This document shows, one piece after another, positions 35,501-47,457 of a stretch of 64,000 nt of DNA. Position numbers and translations under genes: made by a program. The stretch's first letter is position 1, and each line of letters begins with the position of its first letter. The notes beneath the pieces were generated by a model. It was not told the DNA's origin and did not search any database. It saw nothing but the letters and a program-made list of their open reading frames with translations. The stretch is from positions 145,715,245 through 145,779,244 of the forward strand of contig CM024760.1 of the NCBI GenBank assembly GCA_014218235.1, written 5' to 3'. Source of the stretch: Colocasia esculenta (Eukaryota > Streptophyta > Magnoliopsida > Alismatales > Araceae).

Positions 35501-37070
35501 GGGTAAGGCCAATGTTGTAGCTGATGCCTTGAGCAGAAAGGCATATGTAAGTTTAATGATGATTAAAGAATGGAAGTTGTATGAAGAGGTAGTGGAGAAC
35601 TCCTTATATGTGCCCAGTAGTCAGCGACGGGCAATACTAGCTGCTAGTGCTGTAGAGCCGTTTTATATTGGCAGATTATTGAAGCTCAGAGAGCAGATGT
35701 AAATTTAGCTGAAATTGTGAAAATGGAAGGAGTTACCATTGATGATAATTGTGTGATCAGGCTTAGGGGCAATTGTTTGTTCCAGCAGAGAGAGAGTGAA
35801 GCAGCGAGTGTTGGAAGAGGCTCATAAATATAGGTACACTATTCATCCGGGTAGTACAAAAATGTACCATGATTTGAGGAAGCATTTATGGTGGCCTTAT
35901 ATAAAAAAGGAAATAGCAGAATTTGTTGCAAGATGTGCTATCTGTCAACAGATTAAAGCTGAGCATCAGAAGCCTGGAGGTTTGTTGCAACCGTTGCCCA
36001 TTCCACAGTGAAAATGGGATGATATTACTATGGACTTTGTGGCAGGTTTACCAAGATCGAGTTCCGGGCATAATGGAATATGGGTATTTTTTGATAGATT
36101 GACTAAGGTGTGCAGATTAGTGGCAGTAAGTATGTCTTGGACAGTGGACAGATTAGCAAAGATTTATGTTGAAAGAATTGTTCCACTGCATGGTATTCCG
36201 AAGACTATTGTGTCTGATAGAGATCCAAGATTTACTTCTGGTTTTTGGAGAAGTCTGCAGAAAGTAATTGGTACTGAGCTAAGATATAGCTCCGCTTATC
36301 ATCCTTAGACAAATGGTCAGACAGAGAGGACTATCCAGACTATTGAAGATATGTTACGGGCTTGTTGTTTAGTTTGGGGAGGCAGCTGGGAGCATCATTT
36401 GGGAATGGTTGAGTTTGCCTATAATAATGGTTATCATACCAGTCTTGGGATGGCACCGTATGAAGCTTTATATGGAAGGCCATGTAGAACCCCATTGAAC
36501 TAGCATGAAGTGGGAGAAAGGCAATTAGTGGGTCCTGAATTGATTCAGCAAACCACTGAAGTAGTGAAGCTTATTAAAGAAAAATTGCAGGCAGCTCAAA
36601 GCAGGCAAAAGAGTTATGCAGATATCCGGAGGAGACCACTTCAGTTTGAAGTGGGAGATTTTGTTTTCTTGAGAGTTTCCCCGAGTAAAGGTATTATGAG
36701 GTTTGGTAAGACTGGAAAGTTGAGTCCAAGATATGTGGGACCCTTTCAAGTGTTAGAGAGAATTGGAGAAACAACTTATAGGCTGGATTTGCCAGCAGAT
36801 TTTGCGGATGTTCATGATATATTTCATGTTTCTATGTTGAGAAAATGCATTGAAGATCCAGCTCAAATAATCAGATATCAAAGTGGTGACCTGAGGCCGG
36901 ATATGACTATGCCAGAGTATCCGGTGCAGATCACAGATCGGAAGATAAAGAAGCTGAGAAATAAAGAAATTGAGCTAGTTAAAGTGAGATGGGAGAATAG
37001 GTTGGGTGGTGAGGATACCTGGGAGTTAGCCGAGGAAATGGCTAAAGGGTATCCCTATCTGTTTGAATAA
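32515..37070 (+). pseudogene. Del/Tekay gypsy gag-pol (element E2)
   Basis: The polyprotein starts at the ATG at 32515 (MADRRDWGGGGD). It shows gag (PTYSGGPNPDTAEHWVHEVE), one CCHC knuckle (CYNCNQPGHLIRNC), protease (LFDSGSSHSFIS), RT, RNase H (LYTDAS), H-H-C-C and integrase (MDFVAGLP, SDRDPRF) and a chromodomain-like tail (VKVRWENRLGGEDTWEL). Breaks include TAA at 32581-32583, a small deletion near 33095, frame changes near 33858, 34475, 34762, 34907 and 35700, TGA at 36009-36011, TAG at 36306-36308 and a TAG near 36502. One frameshift falls in the RT catalytic box. The end is TAA at 37068-37070. E2 has both LTRs and a TSD but cannot code for working proteins. Confidence 0.94.
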
Positions 37071-37186
37071 GCTTTTGTATTTCTTTTTAGATGATAGTGC
37101 TTGTAAAGGTGTGTATATATAAGTTGTTTAACTTTGAGTTGTGTTATGAATTTCGAGGTCGAAATTTTCTGTTTAGATGATAGTAA
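37071..37186 (+). other. E2 3' untranslated segment
   Basis: Noncoding DNA between pol and the 3' LTR. TTTAGATGATAGT occurs twice, near 37087 and just before the LTR. No classic polypurine run is seen, unlike in elements A, B and C. Confidence 0.6.
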
Positions 37187-39493
37187 TGTAACGTCGCGTG
37201 TTTTTCGGATCCATGCGGATCATGTGTGTTGTGGTTGAGGTGGCCGTTGTGAGGCCAGTGTGAGTTGGTTGTGTGGAATGTGTGGTTTGGATGTGTGGTT
37301 TGTTCAGGTGAAGTGCAGGTTTGGTCGTGAAATAAAATAGGACCTCCTGCTGTTGGTTGTAGGTTGATGGCCAGAGGTGGTCGCTGACTAGGTTAACGAC
37401 CAGCTAAGGTGACGTTAAGTTATGAACTTAACGACAATCTTTGTGGACGTTGATGGTGGCGGTTGCTATTGGCGGCAGAGGGGCTGACGCCAACCTGAGA
37501 ATCCTGTAGGTTATAGGGTCACCCGAGAGCAGGTTCTTCACCTGGTTCTCCCTTCCCCTTGCCCCAACTTCACGCCCCTGTGTCCCTAAAGCTTCCAACA
37601 GGTACAAAAGGGTGGTTGGAGGATCGTGGGACGTGTGGCGTTTCCAAATCGCGCGAGGAAACATCGTGGCGTGGTGCAATTCCCATGGGAGCTCGCGGAG
37701 GGTTCGGTGTGAACCGGGAGATTTCGGGAGGTTTAAGCGTGTTCTGAGGTAGGGAACGAACCCTGTTAGCTCCGTAGGATCATTAAAATATGACGTAAGC
37801 ACCTGAATCAACATGTTTATTGCATTTTCGGATTAGGTTGCACCATGTGGGGATAATGGGTGGTTTGATGAATTTGAGTAGTAAAACATGTTGTTATGGC
37901 TTAATTATAGTGTATAGATGTTAGTGGGACTATTTCTGCATGTCTTTCCTTTGTTTTAACGGTTGTAAAACCTGTAGAATCGGTTTAGGGTTTCTGCAGG
38001 GAAAAAGGCTGAAGATCTTGGCGTCAACATCGTTTGTCGCCAAGTTCATCAGCTGGGATATAGACGGCCAGATCCCTTGCCGTCTACTTCCTGTAAGCGG
38101 CAGTCGATGTTGCCGCCAACTTGTGTATAAGCAGAAATGACTGTTTATGGTATTTATCGATAATGAATGGTGTGTTGGCACCTGTGGTGCACTGAGTGCA
38201 CATAGTTTCTGCGTTTGGCATACAAGATATGTAGTTAGCTACTTGCTTTCATGGCTGCGTGTTGTTCACGCGAGACCAGTTGGGTTCACGTGTGGTGGAC
38301 CATTGTTACTTGAGGTTTACGTGAGTTTCATGTGGTTTGTGTGTGACGTGCACGTGGTTTTGTGTACGTGGCGAGTAGTACGACGCCTACCGTGGTTACC
38401 TCTTCAGTTGGTGCCCCAGGTTCTTTGTAAGTCAGGCTGTTAGCTCGGGGCTTTGTCCCGGTACTTGTGTTGTACCGTCGAGGTCTGTGTCGTTTGACCT
38501 GGACACCCTCACTCCTGTGTTTGAGTTGCACGTCCAGCTGAGGGAAAGATGACAGTGGGACAGTGACACTTGTGTTTGTCTTTAGTCACTTGTAGCGCGC
38601 TCGTAGTTGGGGGTACGGACACCAGTAGTCGACACTGGTCCCCAGCTAGTCCTTTTCCAGTGCCTCACTCTAGAGAGCCCGGGCCAGGGTCTCTTGAGGT
38701 GTTAGGCATGGGCCTGCGACCGTGTGGTCCGCAGGTGGTGGTGTTTAGTTGGTCTCCACAGTTGCTTGACCTTTACACGTAGAGCGGTAGCTGGACCTTA
38801 CATCCGTGGCTGCGAGACTGAGAGGTAGACCTGTGTTAGCTTGTCCGAGTCAGTTTCTGGTGTCGCGAACCAGTTCACGTGGCTCGTGTTTGGCTGTCTC
38901 TACTTTAGCTTGTACACCTGTATTGGCTTGCCGTTTAATTATTACAGTTGTTTCGCATGGTCGGCAGACGGTGAGTACTTTTACAACTTTCATATCCTGC
39001 TTAGCTATTCTATAAATTGTTGGTACTGTTTATTGCTTTTGTACTTGTGGTTTTGGTTTGCTCGGTTTTGGGGGAGTGCTCGGTGTTGGGGGAGTTCCCT
39101 ACTGAGCCAATGACTAGCGAGGCTCACCCCTACCCCCATAGGTGAGAGCGAGGAGGACATTTCACAATAGTCGTCCAGTTCAGAGCCGCGCCGTAGCGGT
39201 GCAGGGTCGGTACCTCCAGCTGTGTAGTAGCAGCTCCAGCAGTGTAGTGTAGATAGTTGTTTATTTTCTTCAGTTGTACCTCGGGGTATGCCCCAGGCTC
39301 TTGTACTTCTTTTCAGTTTTGTGGAAATTTGGCTATGTAACTTGTGAAATATATATAAAATGTGATGTGTTCCTTTATGTTTACACGGACTGTGGTTTGG
39401 TTTCCCTTGCGAGGCTTTGGCCCGTTCGCAGGAGGCGGACTCGGATCAAGTATGTTATCGATTTAACGGGCTTAGCCGAGGCATTCCGTCACA
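37187..39493 (+). mobile_element. E2 3' LTR (2307 bp)
   Basis: It starts TGTAACGTCGCG and ends CCGTCACA, followed by the TSD GAGGG. It is close to the 5' LTR: about seven differences in the first 450 bp by eye. It has an extra tandem copy of an 18-bp unit (GCTCGG to GGGGGAGT) near 39060-39095. Both motif patches of the 5' LTR are present. Confidence 0.95.
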
Positions 39494-39948
39494 GAGGGTG
39501 TCCAGGACAGACGACACAGACCTCTACGGTACAACACAAGTACCGGGACAAGCCCCAAGCTAACAGCCTGGCTCATAGAGAACCTGGGCACCCAACTAAA
39601 GAGGTAACCACGGCAGGCGTCGTACTACTCGCCACGCACACAAAACCACGTGCACACCGCATAAACCACGTAAAACCTCACATCTACCACGTGAACAACC
39701 TGTCCACAACATGTGAACACAAGTCACACCGCGTGCACACCACACCAACACGTAAAGCACACGCTAGCTACGTAACCGGTAAGCTAGCCTCGTAAATGAC
39801 ACGCTCCCAGAGCGTCGTGAATGTCAATGCACCGCTCATTTCATACCATGCACAATAAATAATAAATATCGGATAACTCCACCATTAAAACTAATCACAA
39901 TAGGGCCTCTCGGCTGTAGGCGCGGCATAGCATAGGGTTGCAACATGA

Positions 39949-40037
39949 TCGCGATGCCACGACATGTCGCAATGGGAAGCCTTGTCGCAATGGCTCGGCT
40001 TGTCGCGACCTTGTCGCGACAGGGGGTTCTGTCGCCA
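39949..40037 (-). repeat. E1 3' LTR TCGCGA patch 2
   Basis: TCGCGA-type sites start at 39949, 39967, 39984, 40003, 40014 and 40032, with steps of 18, 17, 19, 11 and 18 bp. The matching patch in the other E1 LTR has sites at 47050, 47068, 47086, 47104, 47115 and 47133, with steps 18, 18, 18, 11 and 18. Confidence 0.8.
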
Positions 40038-40430
40038 TCTCAAGCAGGAACCCTAATCTAGAGAACACCCTCCGGATTACCATTTCACACCTGACAAACC
40101 ACCCTTAATTCATAAATTTCATGCTTTAATGAGGCTCCTAGCATGATATCTATCATTGTTGAAGCAAATAACAGCTCCCATGATTGCTACATGCAATCCA
40201 CAACCCAAAAACAAGAGGAATCACCCTACCTCCATGAAGAACATGAAGAACAGAAGTCTTCCGGCATTTCCCCCGCTCCACACACGGTCCTCGCGACGAG
40301 AAGACACCCCAACACCTTGTTCCCATGCCAAATCGCCCTCAGAAGTCCGCAACAGCTCTCCCCCCTGGCCAAATAGAGCATACCCAGCTCTGTCTGGCCA
40401 GCAGGGTTTAAGAACCTGTTGCGGTTAAGA

Positions 40431-40620
40431 ACGCGACCAACCCCTCCGTCGCGACCTTGTCGCGACGGACTTGGGTGTCGCCTTCCTAGGGCTGACATGT
40501 GCGAGTCACCCGGCGCGCGACACACGGCGCACATGCAGATGATCAACGCCTCTGGGCGGCAACGGGGACGCGACATGCACGAGGGTCGCGTTCAGAACGC
40601 GACATGCTTCCTGGTCGCGT
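40431..40620 (-). repeat. E1 3' LTR TCGCGA patch 1, two 18-11-18 quartets
   Basis: Quartet one starts at 40431, 40449, 40460 and 40478. Quartet two starts at 40568, 40586, 40597 and 40615. Both have steps of exactly 18, 11 and 18 bp. In the second the sites alternate in orientation (ACGCGAC, GTCGCGT, ACGCGAC, GTCGCGT), and the middle two form the inverted repeat GTCGCGTT/AACGCGAC. Confidence 0.9.
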
Positions 40621-40890
40621 TCACAACCAGTGAACTATGGGGTACTGTGGGCCCAAATAGTTGGCCCAGTAAGCCCCAAAAACCTATAGAAAGACCTGGA
40701 GCACACCACATTGGCCACACACTGGCCACCACAAACCCCAAACACAGGACCCACATGGATTCAAAAAATGCGCGACGTTACATTACTATCATCTAAAAAG
40801 AAATTTCGACCTCAAAATTTATAACATAACTGAAATACATACAACTTTAAACACATTTACAGATACTATCATCTAAAAAGATTTAAAATC

Positions 40891-43800
40891 TTACTCAAAC
40901 AAGTAAGGATACCCCTTAGCCATCTCCTCGGCTAACTCTTAGGTATCCTCACCCCCCAGCCTATTCTCCCATCTCACTTTTACTAACTCAATTTCTTTAT
41001 TCCTTAATTTCCTTGTCTTGCAGCCTGTAATCTGCACCGGATATTCTGGCATAGACATATCCGGTCTCAAATCACCACCTTGATAACTAATTATTTGTGT
41101 TGGATCTTCAATACATTTTCTTAACATAGAGACATGGAAAATATCATGAGCATTTGCAAAATCTGCTGGCAAATCAAGTCTATAGGTTGTCTCCCCAATT
41201 CTTTCTAACACCTGGAAGGGTCCCACATATCTCAGGCTCAGCTTTCCTTTCTTACCGAATCTGACAACACCTTTAGTAGGGGAAACTCTTAAAAAGACGA
41301 AATCCCCAACTTCAAATTGAAGTGGTCTTCTTCAATTATCTGCGTAACTTTTTTGCCTGCTCTGAGTTGCTTGCAACTTTTCCTGAATAAATTTTACTAT
41401 CTCTGTGGTTTGCTGTATCAACTCAGGACCCATTATCTGCCTTTCTCCCACTTCATGCCAATTTAATGGTGTTCTACATGGCCTTCCATACAAAGCCTCA
41501 TACGGTGCCATTCCGAGGCTGGTATGGTAACTATTATTATAAACAAATTCAACCATGCCCAGATGGTGCTCCCAGCTACCACCCCACACTAAACAGCATG
41601 CTCGTAACATATCTTCAATTGTCTAGATAGTCCTTTTCGTCTGACCATCCGTCTGAGGGTGGTAAGCTGAACTATACTTCAATTCTGTGCCAACAACCCT
41701 TTGCAAACTTCTCCAAAAACCAGAAGTGAACCTGAGATCCCTATCAGAAACAATAGTCTTCGGGATACCATGCAATGGAACAATTCTATCAACATAAATC
41801 CTTGCTAACCTGTCCACTGTCCAGGACATACTTACTGCCACTAACCTGCACACCTTGGTCAACCTGTCAACAAACACCCATATTCTGTTATGTCCTGAAG
41901 CTATCCTCGGTAATTCTGCTACAAAATCCATGGCAATATCATCCCATTTCCACTACGGAATGGGTAATGGCTGCAATAAATCTCCAGGCTTCTGATGTTC
42001 TGCTTTAATTTGTTGACAAATCGCACACCTTGAATCAAATTCCACTATTTCCTTCTTCATGTGCGACCACCAAAAGTGCTTCTTCAGATCTTGGTACATC
42101 TTAGTACTCCCTGGGTGAATAGTGTACCTGGAACTATGAGCTTCTTCCAGTACCCTCTATTTCACCTCCCTTTCTGTTGGCACGAACAACCTGCCTCTGA
42201 GCTTGACCACACAATTATCTTTAATGGTAACCCCTTCCAACTTCACAATTTCAACTAAATTCACATCTACTCTCTGAGCCTCAACAATTTGCCAATATAA
42301 TGATGACTCTACAGCACTGCTAGGTAGTACTGCTCGCCGCTGATTACTTGGAACATACAAGGAGCTCTCCGCTATCTCCTCGTACAACTTCCATTCCTTT
42401 ATCATCATTTGACTCAAATATGCCTTTCTGTTTAAGACATCAGCAACTACATTGGCCTTACCCGGGTGGTAAGCCAAACTAAAATCATAATCCTTCAAAT
42501 ATTCAATCCATCTACGCTGGAGGAGATTCAAATCTTTCTGGGAAAAGATATACTTTAAGCTTTTATGATATGTGAAAATCTCAAATCTCTCACCATATAA
42601 ATAATGCCTCCACATATTTAAGGTAAACACAATTGCTGCCAATTCCAAATCATGGGTGGGGTAATTCTCCTATGCTGGCTTCAATTGCCTAGATGCATAG
42701 GCTATCACCTTCCCGTGTTGCATTAACACTGCGCCAAGCTCCCTCTTCGATGCATCTGTATAAATAACAAAACCACCACTTCCTGGCGGTAATGCCAGTA
42801 TTGGTGCTGCTGTAAGTCTCCATTTCAATTCCATAAAACTTTTCTGACATTCACCGGACCACACAAATGGCACACCTTTCCTAGTCAATCTGGTCATGGG
42901 TGCTGCAATCTTGGAAAAATCTTGTATAAAGTGCCTATAATAGCCTGCTAACCCCAAGAAGCTTCTAATCTCAGTAATTGTTTTTGGTGCTTCCCATCTC
43001 ATAACTACTTCTACCTTGCTTGGGTCGACTGCTACTCCCTTTGCTGAAATAACATGACCCAGGAATTGAATTTCCTTCAGCCAAAATTCACAATTATTGA
43101 ATTTGGCATACAACTGATTATCTCTCAATAACTGCAAAGTCAACTTCAGATGTCTTGCATGCTCCTCTTCAGATGCTGAACAAATTAGAATATCATATAT
43201 AAAGACCACAATGAATTGGTCCAAATATGGATGAAATATTTTATTCATCAGATCCATAAAAGCTGCAGGAGCATTGGTTAGCCCAAATGGCATAACCAAA
43301 AACTCATAGTGACCATATCTAGTCTTAAATGTTGTTTTATCTATATCATGCTCTCTGATTCTTAACTGATGGTACCCTGACCTCAAATCAATTTTAGAAA
43401 ACACTTTAGCCATTTGCAACTGATCAAACAGATCATCAATTCTTGGTAATAGGTACTTATTCTTAATGGTCACATCATTCAACTTTCTATAGTCAATGCA
43501 CATTCTAAAACTACCATCTTTCTTCCTTACAAATAATATCGGAGCTCCCCACGGGGAGTGACTCGGCCTGATAAATCCCTTTTCCAACAATTCCTCCAAT
43601 TGCTTTTTCAACTCTTTAAGCTCTGCCGGCGCCATCTGATATGGTGCCTTAGAAATCGGCATGGTGCCCGGCAACAGCTCAATAGTAAAGTCCACCTCTC
43701 TGTGTGGAGCTAAACCCGGTAAATCATCTGGAAAAACATCTGCAAATTCTCTAACCACAGGAACTGCCTCTACTGATTTCCCAGCTTCAACCAGACTCAC

Positions 43801-45491
43801 AGAAGCTAAATAAGCTACACATCCCGCATTTAGCAATTTTCTAGCTTTGATTGCAGAAATTATGAGCTTAGGGGTATAGAAAGGCATACCTTGATATTCA
43901 AACACAGCTCCATTAGGGTGACAAAATCTGATTCTCTTCTTTCTGCAGTCTACCATACCTCTTAGGCTTCTAGCCAATCCATACCCAAAATGATATCATA
44001 ATCACTCAATTACAAAGCATATAACCTGGTTGGCATATGGTTCCCCTAAATCACAATAGAAGCTTCATCTACAAAACATGTGGTGAGCATAAACTCACCC
44101 GAAGGAACCTCTACCTCCAATTCACAAAACTTCTCTTCTAGAGGATGAGCCATACAATCCAAAAACTCTTCGGAAATGAAAGAATGAGAGGCACCCGAAT
44201 CAAATAAAACTCTAGCTGAAAAATCATAAATAGGTATTATACCTTCTATTAAGTTCGATGCATCTGCCTTGGCACGGGTGATAGCCATAACCCGGCCCCT
44301 ACCTTGCTGCTGCGGTGCTCCTCTACCATGACCTGCTGGTGGCTGCTGAGGCTGCTGCTACTGCTGAACACCTCTACCATACCCATACTCTCTCGGATAA
44401 GGGCAATTGCGGATCAAATACCCCAACTGATCACAATTATAACATCTGTAGCCCGCTGGAAGTGTGGGCTGTCTGGCGGTACTCTGCTGCGACTCCTCCA
44501 CCTTTGGTCTATAACCACGTCCCTGCTGAAACTGCTGACGACCTCCTCCTCCTCTTCCTCGACCCTTAAACACTTACTTCAATTTCTGGCCCCACTTACT
44601 AAATCTTGAAGAAGAAGGTCTCGCTGGTGCCTTTCCCTTACAAACTCCTACTGACTGCTGGGGTAGCCGAAAACTACCCGAACCCGACTCGCTCGCCTGA
44701 CGAGTCCGAACAGATCTCTCAAGTGTCGCTGCTCTTTGGGCTGCCTCCTCTATAGTCTTACACATAAGTGGTATCACCGCATTCTGCAGCTCTACCCTCA
44801 AACCCCGAGTAAAATACTCAACCATCATGGCATTATCCGATACCACATAAGGTGCGTAACGACTAAGTGCCATAAACCGCATCTGATAATCCAAAACTGA
44901 GGAATTACCTTGCTTAAGTGTCCGAAATTGCTCTCTTTTTGCTTGCTGCACTTGAATTGGAAAGAATGTATCATTGAACACCTCAAGAAATTCCGACCAA
45001 GCAATAACCTCCTCTGTCCTGCCTGCAAAGGTGGTCTGCATTTTCAAATGCCACCATTCCTGCGCAATGCCTCTCAACTGATATGTAGCTAACACGACTC
45101 TGTCCACTGTTGGACACCTCATGGTCACAAAAACCCACTCAATCTCATGAATCCAGTGCTCCGTTGTATCTGGATTCGGCCCTCCTGTAAAAGTAGGTGG
45201 CTGAAACCTCAGAAACCTCTCAACCTGCATCACCGACTCCTCTGCTATCCTCACTGGTGGTGGTGGTGGTACGGGTGCCACAAAAGGTACCTCCTCCCCT
45301 GGCGGTGGTGGAACCAGTGCCACGGGGACTCCGGCTTCGGCAACAGGTGGTACTGCTGCTGGCGGTACTGGTGCCTGCTGATCCATTCTCATCTGAATAT
45401 CGGTGAGACTCTCCCAGATCCTCTCTATCATACGCTGAGTGGACTCCTCAGGCTCATCTCCTCCGCCACCCCAGTCCCTCCTATCGACCAT
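40891..45491 (-). pseudogene. Del/Tekay gypsy gag-pol (element E1)
   Basis: The polyprotein reads right to left from the ATG at 45491 (MVDRRDWGGGGD). Gag has TGGPNPDTTEHW and a CCHC-type knuckle (CYNCDQLGYLIRNC, with H changed to Y). Protease, RT, RNase H (IYTDAS), integrase (MDFVAELP, SDRDLRF) and a chromodomain-like tail follow. In the RT catalytic box the usual IDD reads IYD (FIYDILICS), so a catalytic aspartate is lost. Most breaks are in-frame stops, including those ending at 44574, 44358, 42670, 42157, 41623 and 41332, with a frame change near 44000. The natural end is TAA at 40893-40891. It is the same family as E2. Confidence 0.94.
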
Positions 45492-45629
45492 TTCAAATTC
45501 CTACACAAACAACATACCAACCACAAACAAAACAACAAATCATTACAAAACCAAGGTCAGCTACCAGCAATGGACTAGTGTAGAAATAAGGCTATGTAAT
45601 TTCCATGTTCCTTTATACTTATACGGACC

Positions 45630-45645
45630 TTGCTCTAATACCAAA
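45630..45645 (-). promoter_or_regulatory. Primer-binding site of E1
   Basis: On the minus strand the LTR end TCACA is followed by TTTGGTATTAGAGCAA, a close match to the initiator-Met tRNA PBS. It marks the 5' side of the reverse element. Confidence 0.85.
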
Positions 45646-47457
45646 TGTGATGGACTGCGTTGTTCAAACCCGTTAAACCGATAACGAGCTTGACCCGAGT
45701 CCGTCTCCCGCGAACGAGTCGTAGCCTCGCAAGGGATACCACAACATAAGTCCGTGAAAACACAAAGGAACACACTGAATCACATGCTTGATTTACATTC
45801 TCACATATATTCACAATATATTTACATAGCCAAATTTCAACAAAAGTCAAATATAGTACAAGAGTCTGGGGCATACCCCGAGGTACAACTGAGAAAAGGA
45901 AACTACACTGCTGGAGGCATCTTCCTAGCACCGCTGCGACGCGGCTCTAAACTGGAAGACGATAACGAAACCTCCTCCTTGCCTTCACCTGTTGGGAGTA
46001 GGGGTGAGCCTCGCAAGTCACTGGCTCAGTAGGGTAACTCCCCAAAAACTGAGCAAACCAACACAAGTGCGTAAACAGAAAACTACGTTAGTAGTTTATA
46101 TAGCACAAGCTAATAAGCTATTAAAGCTGTAAACACCACTTACCATTTGTCGACAACGTAAAGATACATTAATAAATAAACGACAAACCACAACAACGTG
46201 TACGTGCTAAAGTAGAGACCGCCACACTCGAGCCACGTAGACTGGTTCGCGACACCAACTACTGACTCGGACAAAACTACACAAGTCTACCTCTCAGCCT
46301 CGCAGCCACGGACGGAAGGTCCAGTTGCCGCTCCACAAGAATAAAACAAACAACTGTGGAGACCAACCTACACCACAACCTGCGGACCATACAGCCACAG
46401 GCCCATGCCTGGCACCTCTAGAGACTCTGGCCTGAGCTCCCTAGAGTGAGGCACTGGAAGGGACTAGCTGGGGACCAGTGACGTCTACTGGTGTTTGTAC
46501 CCCCAACTAAGAGCGCGCTACAAGCGACAAACACAAGTCGCTGTCCTACTGTCGTCTTTCCCTCAACCGGACATACAACTCAAACACAGGAGTAGGGGTG
46601 TCTAGGACAGACGACACAGATCTCTACGGTACAACACAAGTACCGGTACAAGCCCTGAGCTAACAGCCTGGCTCATAGAGAACCTGGGGCACCCAACTGA
46701 AGAGGTAACCACAGCAGGCGTCGTACTACTCGCCACGCACACAAAACCACATGCACACTGCACAAACCACGTAAAACATCACATCTACCAAGTGAACAAC
46801 CTGTCCACAACATGTGAAAACAAGTCACACCGCGTGCACACCATGCCAACACGTAAAGCACACGCTAGCTATGTAACCGGTAAGCTAGCCTCGTAAACGA
46901 CACGCTCTCAGAGCGTCGTGAGTGCCAATTCACCGCTCATTTCATTCCATGCACAATAAATAATAAATATCGGATAACTCCACCATTAAAACCAATCACA
47001 ATAGGGCCTCTCGGCTGTAGTCGCGGCATAGCATAGGGTTGCAACCAGATCGCGATGCCACGACATGTCTCAATGGGAAGCCTTGTCGCGACGGGTCGGC
47101 CTATCGTGACCTTGTCGCAACAGGGGGTTCTGTCGCCTTCTTAGGCAGGAACCCTAATCCGGGGAACACCCTTCGGATTACCATCTCACACCTGACAAAC
47201 CACCCTTAATTCATAAATTTCATGCTTTAATGAGGTTCCTAGCATGATATCTATCATTGTTGAAGCAAATAACACCTCCCACGATTGCTACAAGCAATCC
47301 ACAACCCAAAAACAGGAGAAATCACCCTACCTCCACGAAGAACATGAAGAACAGAAGTCTTCCGACGTTTCCCCCGCTCCACACATGGTCCTCGCGGCGA
47401 GAAGACGCCCCAACACCTTGTTCCCACGCCAAATCGCTCTCAGAAGCCCGCAACAGC
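45646..47457 (-). mobile_element. E1 5' LTR, part adjoining gag (reverse)
   Basis: It begins TGTGATGGACTG like the outer end at 29115 and is collinear with it. It is cut at 47457 by the solo LTR of the A family. A TCGCGA patch lies at 47050-47138. Together with 50448-50872 this LTR is about 2.24 kb. Confidence 0.93.

Larger units (their letters stand above)
39494..40782 (-). mobile_element. E1 3' LTR, inner part (reverse)
   Basis: It continues the reverse LTR after E2, starting with the duplicated GAGGG, and ends CGCGACGTTACA, the complement of the LTR start. Without E2 the LTR is about 2.24 kb, the same as the other E1 LTR without its own insertion. It carries two TCGCGA patches. Confidence 0.93.

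Noticed and set aside
40226..40576. Arg-rich minus-strand ORF in the E1 LTR, with a relative at 50385-50666
   Set aside because: It overlaps the TCGCGA array, whose repeats make CG-rich codons. The two copies lie in sister LTRs, and the second is shorter.
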